Below the pieces are notes generated by a model. That model worked only from the letters and a program-made list of their open reading frames with translations. It was not told the origin of the DNA and did no database searches. A stretch of 64,000 bases of DNA from contig CM036631.1 of assembly GCA_020746105.1 (NCBI GenBank), positions 15,163,058-15,227,057 of the forward strand, given 5' to 3'. A program made the position numbers and the translations under genes. This document shows, one piece after another, positions 61,201-64,000 of this stretch (within the stretch, counting starts at the first letter, position 1; each line of letters begins with the position of its first letter). The DNA comes from Trogon surrucura. Its lineage: Eukaryota > Chordata > Aves > Trogoniformes > Trogonidae.

Positions 61201-64000
61201 GCGGAGCTATCAAGACCCTCGCAGCTCACTCACGCCGCCGAGCACGATGCACGCCTCCCCGTAGGCTGCGACAGATCCCCACACAGGAGAAGAAAAAATG
61301 TTCGAGGGTGAATGTGGGTGCACTACTTTCCCATGTTTCTTTCCATCAGGAAAAAAAAAAAAAAAAGACACAGTAGCCTCGCTGGTTTCTAAAAACTTGG
61401 CTAGTTTCCAACATCTTAGCTGGTTTCCAAAAAAGAGTTTGTTGGGGTTTTTCTTAGGTAAGAGATCATATACTGTTTAACACCAATTTTTTCAGAACAA
61501 GGCTGAGCATGGAATACAGCTATGACACCTTGGACATCAGACAGAACCGTGCGCTACGTGTGTCATAGCAAAGGAAATCAAAATGCTTTTTCGAATACAA
61601 TTTGATCTTCAGTCTGATCCTCCGTTTGCCATATGTATTTTCTCACCATTCAGAAGCAGGTCTTTATTCCTATCAACAGAAAAGGAGCACACTGTTTCCC
61701 CCTCCTTCCTGAAAGGAGCCTTAACCCTGCTATATTGTATCACCAATAACACTTTCTGTTTGCTCCTACGGAGGTCCAGAATGTGCATTTCTAACCAGCA
61801 GCAAAACGCACTCCAGCAGCACACGGTATTTGCAGTGCTGCTGATAATCCTGTTTTCGAAGTGTGTGAGCGCTCTCGGATAGGGACAGCCCTTACACGCT
61901 GTGGCATCTGATCCAGAGTAACCCTGAGCTGGCTCACAGGCTCGCTGACTCCAAGGCAGCCCATTAAAACAAGACGTGAGTTCTGGGCAAACGACGCGTA
62001 TCAAGGGCTTGTTTCAGACCCCGGGTTCTTAGCATGAATTAAATCTCATCTGCTTATTCTTAAAGGCGGAATGACCGCGTCGAATGCGCACGCTCAGCAT
62101 CTCCGAGATGCCAGTGGCAATCATCTCCACCACCAAGCGAGAATTCAAAGAATTTTTACTCTCAGCATCTCTGACATCAGGCAAAAACACTTGTGGCAAC
62201 TGCTGGCAAAGCGCCTGTGTCGTATCCTTGTCTACCGCTTGCTCCATACAGAGACTCACAGCCTGATCTTTCCAGTTCATACACAAAGCTCTGTGTCGAG
62301 GAAACTAAAATCCAGGGTCGGCTACACTGCTACCCTAGCTCCAACGGCATTATTTTCTCCTGCTTTCCCTGTATTCCTCAAAAACTGCAAGTTCCTGACC
62401 ACAGGTACAGGTATGGAACGTGTTAGATGCTGTGTTCCTAAACGATCTCAGTGACATCAGTGCTGACAAGTTGAGTGGAAGTACATACTTTACTATTTTG
62501 TTCATTTTTAAATCAAAAAGCAATGAAGCTCGCTACTGAAGTACAAAGACTGGAGAGACAAACTGGTCAAAAAAAATAGCCATCATCATATTTTTTAATT
62601 ATGGTTCTTCCCAGGCTGAACTGAAAAGTGCAGAAAGAAAACAGTAGTGCTGAAAGGAGTTCATGTTTTCACAATTCTTGGTTTGTGAATTCCAGGTGCT
62701 ACTTCTCAGGCAGGCAGGAAAATTAGATTCCAAAAAACATTGATTTTAGCATGACAGTGTTTTCCTGCAGTTAATGACATGCAAATCATTATGCATGTAT
62801 TTACATTTTTGATTAGGACAAGATTGAGAAGTTAGAAAATAGAGCAATGATCCTCCTGTAGGTTTCAGCAAAGGTGTTGCAAATACGCAAGAGACTTGAA
62901 TAACTAACACAGGAGAAACAAGCAAAGGTCAAAAAAAGAGCATTAAAAGGCTGAAGACAAATAATGTGCCTCTACTGTCCTTACCAAAGAGTTCACGTTA
63001 TCTAGGGTGCATACTTTTTTAATTAATGGAAAACTAGTTTGATGGGAAGACCCACGTCATGCTGAGGCTCTCGGGGGCTTCTCTAGAAACTCGCCGTTCC
63101 GTTACGCGGCAAACGCTCCTCAAACTCCCCAGCGTGACAGTCTGACCTCAGAAGCGGTGAAACTGAAGGCTGCCAATGAAACGGAAGAGAGAAATTTGAT
63201 CGAGCCACTGGGAGTCTCTTGCATAATTCACCATCTCTTCTTCAGAGGGCTCTTGGCTGATCTGGAGAAGGAGCACCACCACACCTCCCAGCCCTCCGCC
63301 TCCCTTGCATCCCAGACACTTCACCTGAGGACCAAAGGACCAAAGCCACAGGACTGGCCACTCCAGGAACACAGCACAACAAGGAGAAATAACCATTTCT
63401 GAGATGCAAACTATGCAGAAATCGCTTTGGCCACCAGCTGCGAGCAGCCCCCAGCGAGAAAGAGCCAGGGCTGGTTCTGAGTGGGGGATCTAAGGAGTAA
63501 CCGAGGGTTACAGTGTCTGAGAAATTAATACGCAAAAGGAAAACAGAAAGCTTGAGAAACCTCAGCTGAGAGACAAAGAAGCACACGTGAGGGAAAAAGA
63601 AAAGCTGGGACGGAGGCAAGGGATATTCAACCTGAAGAAATTAAAAATTAATTTTTCTGGACCTAACAGCAGGCGAAAGCACGAGTGCTGGGGGATAAAA
63701 CAAGAGCTATCAAAACACCCAGTCAGAATTAATGCAAAGAATTTGTCCGATAGCCCTGACTCTCTGCTGTTATCTTCCAATTTACAGCAAAACACCCAGA
63801 AAATGTGCACGGGAATACTGCAGCTTTTGGCCACTCTGCAAGCCTGGCTACCTAAATCCACCTGCTACTTTTTTCATCTCACTTCTAAACCATCAGACCA
63901 ACTGTGGCTAGAGAAGAAAGAGCAAAGCTGCGCTGTAGTTTGGAGGTGCTGTAGAAAACAGTTGCAAACGCCTGGGTGGTGCTTGTCTTGTACCTGATGT

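Larger units (their letters stand above)
45671..64000. other. Non-coding sequence upstream of SHANK2, part 2
   Basis: Continuation of the 5' intron or flanking DNA. Modestly GC-rich patches lie near 45700-45880, 46140-46560, 57580-57720 and 58980-59060, but none is long or dense enough in CpG to call a promoter island. It contains a CR1 fragment at 50.3 kb, a minisatellite at 52.7 kb and an unexplained open frame near 54.8-55.1 kb. No neighbouring gene was recognised. Confidence 0.55.

Noticed and set aside
1-64000. CRISPR array, operon or bacterial defence system
   Set aside because: The window is vertebrate DNA with spliced exons and avian retroelements; its tandem repeats have no spacers.

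Overview
This window is avian nuclear DNA, and probably comes from a passerine. It is AT-rich, has very little coding sequence, and carries several CR1 LINE 3' ends, the dominant avian retrotransposon. It also holds a truncated LTR of a type common in birds and a tRNA-Ile-like SINE with a CR1-type tail. The SINE resembles the TguSINE1 family described from passerines. These identifications come from reading the sequence against remembered family features; no database search was possible.

The only protein-coding gene I can support is the 5' coding part of SHANK2 on the minus strand. Eight exons between 28340 and 14099 join in frame, with GT-AG junctions throughout, to give the first 368 residues of the long, ankyrin-containing isoform (SHANK2E type). 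They encode an acidic, serine-rich N-terminus, the SPN (Shank/ProSAP N-terminal) domain, the SPN-to-ankyrin linker and nearly all of the ankyrin repeat region. The gene continues past position 1. I found none of the later parts (end of the last ankyrin repeat, SH3, PDZ, proline-rich region, SAM).

Layout: 1-14098 is the 5' part of the intron after the eighth coding exon. It is gene-free, with a partly duplicated CR1 fragment near 6.4-6.8 kb and a short CpG-rich patch near 3.6 kb. 14099-28357 is the cluster of coding exons. Its introns hold a 248-bp perfect 10-bp purine repeat, an LTR fragment joined to a SINE, and small microsatellites. 28358-64000 lies upstream of the first coding exon. That exon starts at a splice acceptor, so at least part of this stretch is intron behind one or more 5' untranslated exons that I could not place. 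It holds three CR1 fragments, a 71-bp tandem duplication, two AT-rich minisatellites and many poly(A)/poly(T) runs. No second gene, RNA gene, CRISPR array or operon-like structure is visible.

I found no convincing new biological system. The items most worth checking are the long pyrimidine tract in a SHANK2 intron, the LTR-SINE junction, the CR1 and 71-bp duplications, one unexplained 100-codon open frame near 55 kb, and the missing SHANK2 promoter and 5' UTR exon.
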